Assembly: GCA_964557005.1 (NCBI GenBank)
Contig: CAZKYI010000003.1
Location: forward strand, 124,001 to 188,000
Length of the DNA stretch: 64,000 nt
Origin: JBECKS01 sp964557005
GTDB lineage: Bacteria; Pseudomonadota; Gammaproteobacteria; Pseudomonadales; JBECKS01
Direction: 5' to 3'
A program made the translations under genes and the position numbers. The notes below the pieces were generated by a model, which ran no database searches, had not been told where the DNA came from, and saw only the letters and a list, made by a program, of their open reading frames with translations. Of the stretch, positions 1 to 7,838 are shown one piece after another; the stretch's first letter is position 1; the number at the start of each line of letters is the position of its first letter.

Positions 1-667
1 CCAGCGCCTGCTGGCCGATATAGCAGGCGGCTTGTTGCAAATCATCGCAGTGCGTAGTGATTGTCTGACAGATAAAGGACGAGTTCACATAATCGTGAAT
101 ACCGTCGGTGGTCAGCAACAGTATGTCGCCCTGTTGTAATGACTGTTGGTGATAATCAATTTCTGCCTGCGCACTGGTGCCAAAAGCCCGTGACAGATAA
201 CTGCGCTGCGGTGAAATCCATAGCCGGTGATCATCAGTTAGCTGCTGTAATACACCATCACGAAACAGATAAACGCGGCTGTCACCAACATGGAACACAT
301 GCGCGTTAGTGGAACAGATAACCACTGCGCTCAATGTACAGATATAACCGTGATCCAGATCATGATTGCGTAACTGTCGTCTGGTTCGGCCATACAACCA
401 GGCGTTAGTGGCATCCAGCACTCGTCCAGCGGATTCCCGTACCGACCAGGTTTCCGGCGTGCTGAAATAATCACCAAGAAAAGACTGCACCGCAATGGCG
501 CTGGCGACATGGCCAACACCACTGCTGCTGATGCCATCGGCAATAGCCAGCGCAATGCCTTTGCTGTGCAGCAACTGTCCCTGCGGTTGCAACAGGCCGT
601 AACTATCCTGATTGATCGGTTTATGACCACGGTCGGAATACTGACCAACCGAAATACGCAATGACAC
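1..667 (-). CDS. PP2C-type protein phosphatase domain, partial (probable phosphatase/kinase)
   Basis: The reading frame is open from a GTG near 667 to the window edge, so about 222 N-terminal residues are visible and the 3' part is missing. It has the PP2C metal-dependent Ser/Thr phosphatase signatures in order: an early RxxNQD-type segment (KPINQDS), AIADGISSSG, GDSRVYLF and LLTTDGIHDY; the Asp residues in DG, GD and DG are the expected metal ligands. In Pseudomonas nitrate/nitrite assimilation loci a protein with this phosphatase domain plus a C-terminal protein kinase domain sits beside nirB/nirD, so a kinase domain beyond the left edge is likely but is not seen. It begins about 10 bases after the stop of the channel gene, so the two are probably cotranscribed. 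A GTG at 671-673 is an alternative start. Role is inferred: post-translational control of nitrogen assimilation. Confidence 0.85.
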   Translation of the reverse strand, partial: MSLRISVGQYSDRGHKPINQDSYGLLQPQGQLLHSKGIALAIADGISSSGVGHVASAIAVQSFLGDYFSTPETWSVRESAGRVLDATNAWLYGRTRRQLRNHDLDHGYICTLSAVVICSTNAHVFHVGDSRVYLFRDGVLQQLTDDHRLWISPQRSYLSRAFGTSAQAEIDYHQQSLQQGDILLLTTDGIHDYVNSSFICQTITTHCDDLQQAACYIGQQAL

Positions 668-677
668 TTGCACAGTT

Positions 678-1490
678 TCAGGCCAGTGTACGTCGTGCAC
701 CAGTACGCACATGGGTGGTGTACAAAGTCAGCCCGGTAAAGGCCAGTCCACCCACCAGATTACCCAGCGCGGTAGGTATTTCGTTCCAGACAAAATAATC
801 CACCACCGAGAAATCACCGCCCATCATCATCGCACAGGGAAACAGAAACATGTTTACCACCGAATGCTCAAAACCCATATAAAAGAACAGGAAAATCGGC
901 ATCCACATGGCGATAACCTTGCCGGACACATTGGTGGACACCATCGCGCCAACCACCCCCAGCGATACCATCCAGTTACACAATACGCCACGGAGAAAAA
1001 TCGTCAGCCAGCCCATCAGGCCGTATTCGGCATAACCGAGCGTGCGTGCTTCACCGATGTCGGCCAGTTTGTGGCCAACCGCTCCCGGATCGGTATTAAA
1101 GCCATAGGTAAAAATAAACGACATCAGAAACGCTACCGTCAGCGCACCGGCAAAATTGCCGACAAATACCCAACCCCAGTTTTTCAGGATACGGCCAACG
1201 GTTACACCCGGGCGGCGGTCAATCAGTGCCAGCGGTGTCAGCATAAAAACCCCTGTCAGCAGATCAAACCCCATCAGATACAACATGCAAAAGCCGATGG
1301 GGAAAAATGCTGCGCCCAGCAAGGGTGAGCCAGTCTGCACGGTAATGGTCACAGCCATGGCTGCTGCCAGTGTCAGAATGGCACCAGCCATATAGGCACG
1401 GATCAATACATCGCGGCGCGCCATATACAACTTGGACTCGCCAGCATCGACCATTTTGGTCACAAACTCTGAAGGGACTAGATAAGACAT
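678..1490 (-). CDS. Formate/nitrite transporter family channel (NirC-like)
   Basis: A 270-residue very hydrophobic protein of the FNT family, which forms pentameric inner-membrane channels for small monovalent anions (formate, nitrite). The family hallmark FFPIGFCMLYLMGFDLLTG stretch is present around residues 60-80, with further membrane segments near 28-50, 105-130, 160-185, 195-215 and 240-260. A clear AGGAG ribosome site precedes the ATG. Its place between the nitrite reductase genes and the phosphatase gene argues for nitrite movement rather than formate. It lies just after a strong hairpin/T-run (1538-1573), so its expression is likely gated by antitermination. Substrate is inferred from context only; formate or another anion cannot be excluded. 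Confidence 0.85.
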   Translation of the reverse strand: MSYLVPSEFVTKMVDAGESKLYMARRDVLIRAYMAGAILTLAAAMAVTITVQTGSPLLGAAFFPIGFCMLYLMGFDLLTGVFMLTPLALIDRRPGVTVGRILKNWGWVFVGNFAGALTVAFLMSFIFTYGFNTDPGAVGHKLADIGEARTLGYAEYGLMGWLTIFLRGVLCNWMVSLGVVGAMVSTNVSGKVIAMWMPIFLFFYMGFEHSVVNMFLFPCAMMMGGDFSVVDYFVWNEIPTALGNLVGGLAFTGLTLYTTHVRTGARRTLA

Positions 1491-1537
1491 GATTAGGTTC
1501 TCCTGTTGGTTTAATGAATCAGCTGTTTTTCAGCCGC

Positions 1538-1573
1538 AAAAAAAAACGCCCACGACTTTTCAGCCAGTGGGCG
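1538..1573 (-). terminator. Hairpin plus T9 run between nitrite reductase gene and channel gene; probable attenuator
   Basis: On the minus strand a perfect 7-bp stem (CGCCCAC with GTGGGCG, loop 13 nt) is followed by nine T residues, starting four bases after the upstream stop codon. That is a standard intrinsic terminator, yet it lies between two co-directional genes of one pathway. The same sequence, with AATGGCGC before the stem and T8 after it, recurs at 6075-6112 in front of the porin gene. Shared sequence in two leaders of one regulon suggests a NasR/NasT-type antitermination target; this is an inference, since no antiterminator gene is in the window. Confidence 0.75.
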
Positions 1574-1576
1574 CCA

Positions 1577-3238
1577 TTACCTGTTTCTATTGAGTGCATG
1601 ATCGCCATTGATCATGCTGTCTTGTTTTATGCGAAAAGTGTGCCAACCCGCCTTTTTCAGCGCAAAATCGCGGCCAAACAACAGGCGACTGCGCAACTTG
1701 CTGATGTCGGTCTGCTCGCTAATCAGCTCGTTGTACCAATGGCCATCGGCAGCATCGCCATACAACACCGCACCCTGCACGCGGTTGTCTTTCAGAATCA
1801 GACGTTTATAAATACCGCGCCGTGCATCTCGCACCACCAAATCTTCGCTGTTGTCATCACCGTGCAGGTTGCCAGCAGAAAACACATCAACACCACTGAC
1901 TTTCAACTGCGTGGCCAGTTGCGTGCCGCGATACTGAATGCTGCCACGCTCGGCCAGTTGTGTGGCGCAGACAAAGGCCTGCCCCCACAAGGGTTCGACC
2001 AACCCGTAGGCAATGCCGCGATGCTGTACACATTCGCCAACTGCATAAATGCGTGGGTCAAAGGTCTGCAAAATATCGTTGACGACAATACCGCGCTCGC
2101 AGTGCAAACCTGCTGCCTGTGCCAGCGCGATGTTGGGACGAATGCCGACCGCCATGACTACCAGATCGGCAGCAATCTCGCGGCCATCTTGCAAACGCAC
2201 TGCACTGACGCGCTGCTCGCCAATCAGCTTCTCGGTTTGTGCCAATAATTCAATGCGAATGCCACGCCCTTGCAGTTCGGTCATCAGCATGTGCGCTGCT
2301 TCGCTGTCGAGCTGCCGCTCCATCAGACGGTCGGCAAGATGGATAACCGTGACCTGCATACCACGCCGATTAAGCCCATGCGCTGCTTCCAGCCCCAGCA
2401 GGCCACCGCCAATCACCACCGCCTGTGTGTACTTGCCAGAGGCATTCATCATTGTGTTGATGTCGTCAATATCGCGGAAGGTAGTGACACCCTCCAGCTC
2501 GCGCCCTGGCAACGGCAACACGATGGGCTGCGAGCCAGTGGCGAGTACCAGACGGTCATACGCTGTGCTGTAGCCCGAACGCGCGGTTACGGTGTGGCGT
2601 TTTCGATCAATGCTCACCACTTCGTCCCCCGCATGAAAACGAATGCCGCGTTCGGCATACCATGAATGCGGGTGCAGCATGATGTCTTCCAGCTTTTTCT
2701 CACCCGACAACACGGGCGACAGCAAAATGCGATTGTAATTGCCGTGCGGTTCGGCACCGAAGACCTCGATGGTGTACAAATCGGGTGCCATTTCGAGCAG
2801 GTCTTCGAGCATACGCATACCCGCCAGGCCATTACCAACCAGTACCAGTCGAGGCTTTTCGGTGCGGGTTTTCGGCGCACTGATCCAGCTTTTCAGCGGT
2901 TGATGGCCAACCTGTATGCGGCCATCAACTACCTGCACCGGATAAGCGGGTACGGTCAATGCCGCATCTTCAACACAGCGCCCGGTGGTGAGACTGTAAT
3001 GCTGTTTGTAAATCGGCGAAGCCACCACACGCTCGCCCTGCACATCACCGACAATGCCACGCGACAATACATTGGCCGAGCTTGCGGGATCAAAATTGCT
3101 GATGGCATAAACACGGTTGTCCGCACGCAGGCGAAATACCGCAACCTGTTTGCCGTTGACCAGTGCGCAGACACCCGTATCAGGCACGATACTGTCCAGT
3201 GCGCAAATATCAGTCCAATGGTTAGCGTTGTTACTCAT
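1577..3238 (-). CDS. NirD-like domain fused to FAD/NAD(P) oxidoreductase (nitrite reductase component)
   Basis: A 553-residue two-part protein. Residues 1-115 match the nitrite reductase small subunit NirD, a Rieske-fold domain; the Rieske Cys/His cluster ligands are absent (VASPIYKQHYSL where a CPxH-type pair would be), as in NirD of enteric bacteria. From about residue 125 to 490 there is a pyridine-nucleotide-disulfide-type flavoprotein: LVLVGNGLAG (FAD dinucleotide fold), VVIGGGLLGLEAA (NAD(P) fold), LVLATGSQP and IYAVGEC. The second part resembles the N-terminal half of NirB, but there is no [2Fe-2S] or siroheme domain. ATG has an AGGAG site and lies 11 bases after nirB. Likely role: the small subunit and extra electron entry for assimilatory NAD(P)H nitrite reductase. 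NirD alone is about 110 residues, so the fusion is the notable point. Confidence 0.85.
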   Translation of the reverse strand: MSNNANHWTDICALDSIVPDTGVCALVNGKQVAVFRLRADNRVYAISNFDPASSANVLSRGIVGDVQGERVVASPIYKQHYSLTTGRCVEDAALTVPAYPVQVVDGRIQVGHQPLKSWISAPKTRTEKPRLVLVGNGLAGMRMLEDLLEMAPDLYTIEVFGAEPHGNYNRILLSPVLSGEKKLEDIMLHPHSWYAERGIRFHAGDEVVSIDRKRHTVTARSGYSTAYDRLVLATGSQPIVLPLPGRELEGVTTFRDIDDINTMMNASGKYTQAVVIGGGLLGLEAAHGLNRRGMQVTVIHLADRLMERQLDSEAAHMLMTELQGRGIRIELLAQTEKLIGEQRVSAVRLQDGREIAADLVVMAVGIRPNIALAQAAGLHCERGIVVNDILQTFDPRIYAVGECVQHRGIAYGLVEPLWGQAFVCATQLAERGSIQYRGTQLATQLKVSGVDVFSAGNLHGDDNSEDLVVRDARRGIYKRLILKDNRVQGAVLYGDAADGHWYNELISEQTDISKLRSRLLFGRDFALKKAGWHTFRIKQDSMINGDHALNRNR

Positions 3239-3249
3239 GTGTTTTCTCC

Positions 3250-5706
3250 TTAGACCTGATCGCTATTAACGAAGGTACGGAAACGCTGGCGGATTTCCGG
3301 CCGCATGACCGCGTTTTTCCATTCATCTTCATAGGTGGCAATCACATGCGCCATTTCCGCTTCCAGTTCGGCAGCCAGCCCCAGAGAATCGTGAATAATC
3401 ACGTCTTTCAGATAATCCAGCCCGCCTTCGAGGTTATCGCGCCAGACGCTGGTGCGTTGCAGGCGATCAGCAGTGCGGATGTAAAACATGAAAAAGCGGT
3501 CGATATAACGAATCAAATCCTCGGTGGATAAATCACCCGCCAGCAATTCCGCATGGCGCGGCTTCATGCCGCCATTGCCGCACACGTACAGGTTCCAACC
3601 TTTTTCGGTGGCAATCACACCAACGTCCTTGCCCTGCGCTTCGGCACATTCACGCGTGCAACCCGATACCGCCATTTTTAATTTGTGTGGCGAACGCAGA
3701 CCCTTGTAGCGATTTTCCAGATCAATGGCGAGGCCGAGCGAATCATTCACACCATAGCGGCACCAGGTACTGCCGACGCACGATTTCACCGTGCGCAACG
3801 ATTTGCCATAGGCGTGACCGGATTCAAAACCGGCAGCAATCAGTTCCTCCCAAATCAATGGCAGTTGGTGTACCTGTGCGCCAAACAAATCAATGCGCTG
3901 ACCACCTGTAATCTTGGTGTACAGGCCATATTTTTTGGCAATACTGCCAATTTCGATTAGCCCGTCGGCGGTGATTTCGCCGCCAGCCACCCGTGGCACG
4001 ATGGAATAACTGCCATCTTTCTGAATATTGCCCATGAAATAATCATTGCTGTCCTGCAAGCCCGCATGTTCGGGTTCCAGAATAAAGGCGTTCCAGCACG
4101 AGGCCAGAACGCTGGCGGCTACGGGTTTGCAAATATCGCAGCCCAGCCCCTTGCCATGTTTGTGCAGCAGCTCGGTAAAGGTTTGAATGCGGCCAACGCG
4201 CACCAGATGGTAGATTTCCTGCCGCGAATACGGGAAGTGCTCGCACAGATGGTTGTTGACGGTCACGCCTTGTCGTTTTAACTCAGCCTTTAATATCTGT
4301 GATACCAGCGGTGTGCAGCCGCCGCAAGAGCTGGCGGCCTTGGTGCATTTTTTGAGGCTGCCGAGCGAGGTATTACCAGCGCTAATAGCCGCGCACAAAT
4401 CCGCCTTGGACACATTGTTACAGGAACAAATCACCGCTGTTTCCGGCAGTAAGTCGATGCCACTGCCTGCACGCACCGCCTGACCGTTCGATGGCAAAAT
4501 CAGGCTTTCGGGATGCTCAGGTAAATCCATGCCGTTGAGCATGGTTTGCAGCAGGTCGCCGTACTCGGCAGCATCTCCCACCAGCACAGCACCGAGTAAT
4601 TTCTTTTTGTCGCCACTGACCACCAGCTTTTTATAAATTTCGCGGCTTTCATCGGTAAACTGATAATTCAGGCAGCCTGCACTGCTGCTCTGTGCGTCGC
4701 CGATAGAGGCGACATCGACACCCATCAGTTTCAGTTTGGTGCTCATGTCCGCACCCTGAAAACTTTTATCGGTAGCCCCCTGTAAATGGGCGGCGGCAAC
4801 ACGTGCCATGTCGTAGCCGGGTGCCACCAATCCGAAAATGCGGTTATTCCACAGGGCGCATTCACCGATTGCATAAATATCAGGATCGGAGGTTTGGCAA
4901 TAATCATTGATCACGATGCCGCCGCGTTCGCCAACTGCCAGTTGTGCCTGCCGTGCCAGTTCGTCACGCGGGCGGATACCCGCAGAGAAGACAATCACAT
5001 CGGTTTCCAGAAACGAACCATCAGCAAAATTCATTCGGTGTGTGTGGCTGTCACCGTCGATAATTTCGGTGGTGGATTTTTGAGTGTGTACGCCCACCCC
5101 CAGTTGCTCGATTTTTTTGCGCAATACCCGTCCACCGCCATCATCAATCTGCACGGCCATCAGGCGCGGGGCAAATTCCACCACATGGGTTTGCAGCCCT
5201 AAATCTTTGAGCGCCTTGGCTGCTTCCAGCCCCAGCAGGCCACCACCGATAACCACACCATTAGTCGCCTGTTGGCTGGCGGCCTGAATGGCATCCAAAT
5301 CCTCAATGGTGCGGTAAACAAAACAATTTTCCCTGTCCTTGCCAGGCAGGGGCGGTACAAACGGATAGGAGCCAGTCGCCAGTATCAGCTTGTCATATTC
5401 CAGCAGCTCACCGTTGGCGGTGGTCACGGTTTTTTGCTGGCGGTCAATCCCGATGGCGCGTGTTTGCAGATGCAGGGCAATACCGTAGGCATCGGCAAAA
5501 TCATGGCGTGCGAGCAATAAATCGTCAGCGCTTTTACCTGAAAAATAACTGGTCAGATGTACGCGGTCATAGGCTGGACGCGGTTCTTCGGCCAGCAGGG
5601 TAATGTCCATATCAGGCGCATCGACGAGACTTTCCAGCAGTTTGTGGCCAACCATGCCGTGGCCGATGATGATGATTTTTGTAATGGACGTGATGTTGTT
5701 TGACAT
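3250..5706 (-). CDS. nirB: Nitrite reductase [NAD(P)H] large subunit
   Basis: 818 residues from the chosen ATG, which has GGGAG five bases upstream; an upstream in-frame ATG at 5721 has no good site. Cytoplasmic enzyme reducing nitrite to ammonium with NAD(P)H. Domains in order: FAD/NAD flavoprotein (about 1-400; IIIGHGMVGHKLLE and VVIGGGLLGLEAAK), BFD-like [2Fe-2S] domain (CSCNN near 426 and SSCGGC near 462), then ferredoxin-half and siroheme/[4Fe-4S] sulfite/nitrite reductase domain with CVGSTWC near 643 and CTREC near 685, the cluster/siroheme ligands. First gene of the minus-strand operon running to the phosphatase gene. A sigma-54 promoter lies about 120 bases upstream. All cofactor ligands expected are present, so it should be active. 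Confidence 0.95.
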   Translation of the reverse strand: MSNNITSITKIIIIGHGMVGHKLLESLVDAPDMDITLLAEEPRPAYDRVHLTSYFSGKSADDLLLARHDFADAYGIALHLQTRAIGIDRQQKTVTTANGELLEYDKLILATGSYPFVPPLPGKDRENCFVYRTIEDLDAIQAASQQATNGVVIGGGLLGLEAAKALKDLGLQTHVVEFAPRLMAVQIDDGGGRVLRKKIEQLGVGVHTQKSTTEIIDGDSHTHRMNFADGSFLETDVIVFSAGIRPRDELARQAQLAVGERGGIVINDYCQTSDPDIYAIGECALWNNRIFGLVAPGYDMARVAAAHLQGATDKSFQGADMSTKLKLMGVDVASIGDAQSSSAGCLNYQFTDESREIYKKLVVSGDKKKLLGAVLVGDAAEYGDLLQTMLNGMDLPEHPESLILPSNGQAVRAGSGIDLLPETAVICSCNNVSKADLCAAISAGNTSLGSLKKCTKAASSCGGCTPLVSQILKAELKRQGVTVNNHLCEHFPYSRQEIYHLVRVGRIQTFTELLHKHGKGLGCDICKPVAASVLASCWNAFILEPEHAGLQDSNDYFMGNIQKDGSYSIVPRVAGGEITADGLIEIGSIAKKYGLYTKITGGQRIDLFGAQVHQLPLIWEELIAAGFESGHAYGKSLRTVKSCVGSTWCRYGVNDSLGLAIDLENRYKGLRSPHKLKMAVSGCTRECAEAQGKDVGVIATEKGWNLYVCGNGGMKPRHAELLAGDLSTEDLIRYIDRFFMFYIRTADRLQRTSVWRDNLEGGLDYLKDVIIHDSLGLAAELEAEMAHVIATYEDEWKNAVMRPEIRQRFRTFVNSDQV

Positions 5707-5827
5707 AATGGCTCCCGACAAAGCTCTAACTGATTGTCAGTCCTCGACTGAAAATCACCTGAAAGCACGGGCACCATTGACCGCAAATTAAGGGCATGCT
5801 CATCGTCAAACATGCCTGACAGAGTAT

Positions 5828-5844
5828 TAGCAAACGGCGTGCCA
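5828..5844 (-). promoter_or_regulatory. Sigma-54 promoter for nirB operon
   Basis: Minus-strand TGGCACGCCGTTTGCTA has GG and GC exactly ten bases apart and matches the sigma-54 -24/-12 consensus (TGGCAC-N5-TTGCW) at nearly every position. A start site near 5816-5818 would leave a leader of about 110 bases to nirB. Sigma-54 with NtrC is the established control for nitrite/nitrate assimilation. A weak NtrC-like site (TGCACC-N5-AAAGCA, 5894-5910) lies at a suitable upstream distance. Confidence 0.85.
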
Positions 5845-5893
5845 GAATTCTTCCACCATATTGGCGGAACAGTGAACCACAGACACCACACCA

Positions 5894-5910
5894 TGCACCG
5901 AATTAAAGCA
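5894..5910. promoter_or_regulatory. Candidate NtrC-like half site
   Basis: TGCACC followed after five bases by AAAGCA: the left half is a perfect match to the NtrC inverted repeat (TGCACC-N5-GGTGCA) and the right half matches at three of six positions. It sits between two divergent sigma-54 promoters, about 80 and 140 bases from them, where a shared enhancer would be expected. Weak match; position is the main support. Confidence 0.3.
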
Positions 5911-6021
5911 ACACAGCCCCAAGCTGGCGCATAACATCGCACCCTAACCCTGCCGACTGGCACTTTTTACTTTCCTTATATTTACATCCGCGTTTATGGA
6001 AATTCGCCCATTTGATGAAAC

Positions 6022-6038
6022 TGGCACGAAAATCGCTT
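6022..6038 (+). promoter_or_regulatory. Sigma-54 promoter for the porin gene
   Basis: TGGCACGAAAATCGCTT on the plus strand has GG and GC ten bases apart and a perfect TGGCACG -24 element. A start site near 6048 would give a leader of about 88 bases that contains the 6075-6112 hairpin. It faces away from the sigma-54 promoter of nirB, 178 bases away. Confidence 0.8.
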
Positions 6039-6074
6039 AAGAATAACCAAACTGACGATTTTTTAGAGCAATGG

Positions 6075-6112
6075 CGCTCACCGGCACTGACCCGCTGGTG
6101 GGCGTTTTTTTT
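6075..6112 (+). terminator. Leader attenuator hairpin upstream of porin gene
   Basis: CGCTCACC pairs with GGTGGGCG (8 bp, one G-T pair; loop 14 nt) and is followed by eight T residues, ending 23 bases before the porin ATG. A full terminator in the leader of the gene it precedes must be read through for expression. The element is nearly the same as that at 1538-1573, including the AATGGCGC before the stem. Best explained as an antitermination target of the NasR/NasT kind; the sensor protein is not in the window. Confidence 0.75.
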
Positions 6113-6135
6113 GGCCAGAAAAAAAGAGGTGAACC

Positions 6136-7197
6136 ATGTCAATCAATTATCAGCAATACCTGAAAACATCAGTAATACAAGGACTAACCACGCGACACTG
6201 GCGACTCGCCCTGCTACTGGCCGGACTGGCAGGCAGCGTGCCGGCAATGGCGCTGGATTATGACCTGTACGGCCAGATGCATATTTCCGTCGATTATCTT
6301 GATGCCAAAGATACTGTCGGCAGCGCCGCAGGAAATGTGTCGAGCAACAGCAGCATACTGGGCTTTCGTGGCAAACAAGCGATTGATGAACAACTCAGCG
6401 TTGGCTGGCAACTGGAAAGCACCGTAGACGTTGTGAATACCGGCTGGGTAATGGATCGCGATTCCTTCCTTTCCCTGACTGGCAACTGGGGAACCTTGCG
6501 TTCAGGGCAATTTGATACGCCCATGAAAATACTGCGCAACCGCACCGATTTTTTTAGCAATCAACTCGGTGATGCGCGCAATATCGTGCATACGGCACAC
6601 CTTCCTCTGGATAGACGGCTAAAAAACAGTGTCGCTTACCAGACACCCGTGATGGGGGGTGGTTTTATCGGCAATATCCAATACTCTGCCAATACTGCGG
6701 CTGGCGGCTCGCAGGACACAGACAATGCAGCGCTGAGTGCATCGCTGGAATACAAAGCGGACAGTTTCTGGCTCGCCATTGCCCATGACGATACACGCAA
6801 AAATACCGGTGACCAGAACGCCACCCGTGTTGCCGCGTACTATGACTGGCCGCGTGTGCGTGTGAGTGTGTTATATCAGGATATGGAAGATGCTGTGCTG
6901 GACAGCAGCGCCTTCGGTGGTGGCGTGCGTGCCAAGCTGACCAACAAAGTCGCATTGAAAGGACAGTATTACCAATATGAGGCCGATGATGCAGCGGATT
7001 CCGGCGCTCACTTAATTGCAGCGGGTACGGACTACAATTACAGCAGCAACCTGCGCTTTTACCTGAACTATGCCGTGCTCAAAAATGACAACACCCAACT
7101 GACACCCTTCAGTGTGGCACGCAGTTCAAAACCTGACACCGTGTTGGGTGATCAGAATCCTTCTGGCATATCAGTGGGCACCATTTTCAGTTTTTAG
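6136..7197 (+). CDS. Outer-membrane porin, nitrogen-regulated
   Basis: 353 residues; ATG preceded by AGAGGTG. An extended N-terminal signal peptide (hydrophobic core LALLLAGLAGSV, cleavage expected after AMA near residue 38) leads into LDYDLYGQMHISVDY, the usual first strand of general Gram-negative porins. The mature part is rich in alternating beta-strand patterns, contains LGFRGKQAID and RSGQFDTPM segments typical of the porin_4/Gram-negative porin family, and ends in Phe (GTIFSF), the outer-membrane insertion signal. It has its own sigma-54 promoter and leader attenuator and is divergent from nirB, so it probably admits nitrate or nitrite when ammonium is scarce. The channel specificity is inferred from regulation, not sequence. 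Its 3' end overlaps the convergent abiEi gene by 27 bases. Confidence 0.9.
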   Translation: MSINYQQYLKTSVIQGLTTRHWRLALLLAGLAGSVPAMALDYDLYGQMHISVDYLDAKDTVGSAAGNVSSNSSILGFRGKQAIDEQLSVGWQLESTVDVVNTGWVMDRDSFLSLTGNWGTLRSGQFDTPMKILRNRTDFFSNQLGDARNIVHTAHLPLDRRLKNSVAYQTPVMGGGFIGNIQYSANTAAGGSQDTDNAALSASLEYKADSFWLAIAHDDTRKNTGDQNATRVAAYYDWPRVRVSVLYQDMEDAVLDSSAFGGGVRAKLTNKVALKGQYYQYEADDAADSGAHLIAAGTDYNYSSNLRFYLNYAVLKNDNTQLTPFSVARSSKPDTVLGDQNPSGISVGTIFSF

Positions 7198-7836
7198 GGG
7201 TGATTGTTCCTGCCATGCTTTGTAAAAATCCGCATAACCCGCATCACTCACCAGATGCAAGGGCAGCTTGAAAGCGGCGAAGGTTGTAGGCAAAGATTCA
7301 TCTTCCCGCGCCATATCCAGATCAAGGTCGTCTGGTGCAAGTAACCATGCGTCCTTGGCTCTGGCATCGTGCGCACGATGCAGCATATCAGCCAAAGCAC
7401 TGGCAGGCCGCAGGCGAGCAGCACGGCCTGAAATGTGTTCTTCCAGCATAACCTTGCGCCACCATGAGGGCGGGCGCAGTAACAGGGTGTAAAAATCAAT
7501 CGCATAAATTTTGCTGCCCGATGGAATAACAACTTCGGGCTTGGCCATGATTTGTGTTGTCCAGCCAGCCGCTCGCAGAATATCTGTTCCAGCCAAGGTT
7601 GCCGCCGGGTAGCAGCGCAGTAACGCAGCTTCACGATCGCCACGCGGATTGACCACCAAATTGAGATACACATCCGAATGACCACCCAAAGGCAAAATAT
7701 GCCCTGCCTTGCGCCAGTTGGATAAATAAGTCGAAGCAATTTGAGATGTCCAGCCGCAAAGTTGCATCACATCTGCGCCAGTAAAAACGTGTGGAATTTC
7801 CCTGAGTCTCGCAATGGCAGAAACATAAGCAGACAT
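7171..7836 (-). CDS. AbiEi-family antitoxin (type IV toxin-antitoxin)
   Basis: 221 residues. The N-terminal region (about 1-70) is a winged-helix-like DNA-binding domain (FTGADVMQLCGWTSQIASTY pattern) and the rest resembles the AbiEi C-terminal domain, here with a second GWTTQIM repeat near residue 92. AbiEi proteins repress their own promoter and neutralise the AbiEii nucleotidyltransferase. GGGGAAA precedes the ATG, which lies two bases after the toxin stop, so the two are translationally linked. Gene order is toxin first, the reverse of classic abiE operons. The last nine codons are read from DNA that is also the antisense of the porin C-terminus, suggesting the original stop was lost on insertion. 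Identification rests on the partner gene as much as on its own sequence. Confidence 0.75.
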   Translation of the reverse strand: MSAYVSAIARLREIPHVFTGADVMQLCGWTSQIASTYLSNWRKAGHILPLGGHSDVYLNLVVNPRGDREAALLRCYPAATLAGTDILRAAGWTTQIMAKPEVVIPSGSKIYAIDFYTLLLRPPSWWRKVMLEEHISGRAARLRPASALADMLHRAHDARAKDAWLLAPDDLDLDMAREDESLPTTFAAFKLPLHLVSDAGYADFYKAWQEQSPLKTENGAH

Positions 7837-7838
7837 GC

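Noticed and set aside
711..1328. Long plus-strand frame opposite the channel gene
   Set aside because: His/Gln/Arg-rich translation with no family pattern; antisense of a clear FNT protein.
1514..2248. 244-codon plus-strand frame
   Set aside because: Antisense of the NirD-flavoprotein gene, no motifs, no ribosome site.
4786..5202. 138-codon plus-strand frame
   Set aside because: Shadow of nirB codon use.
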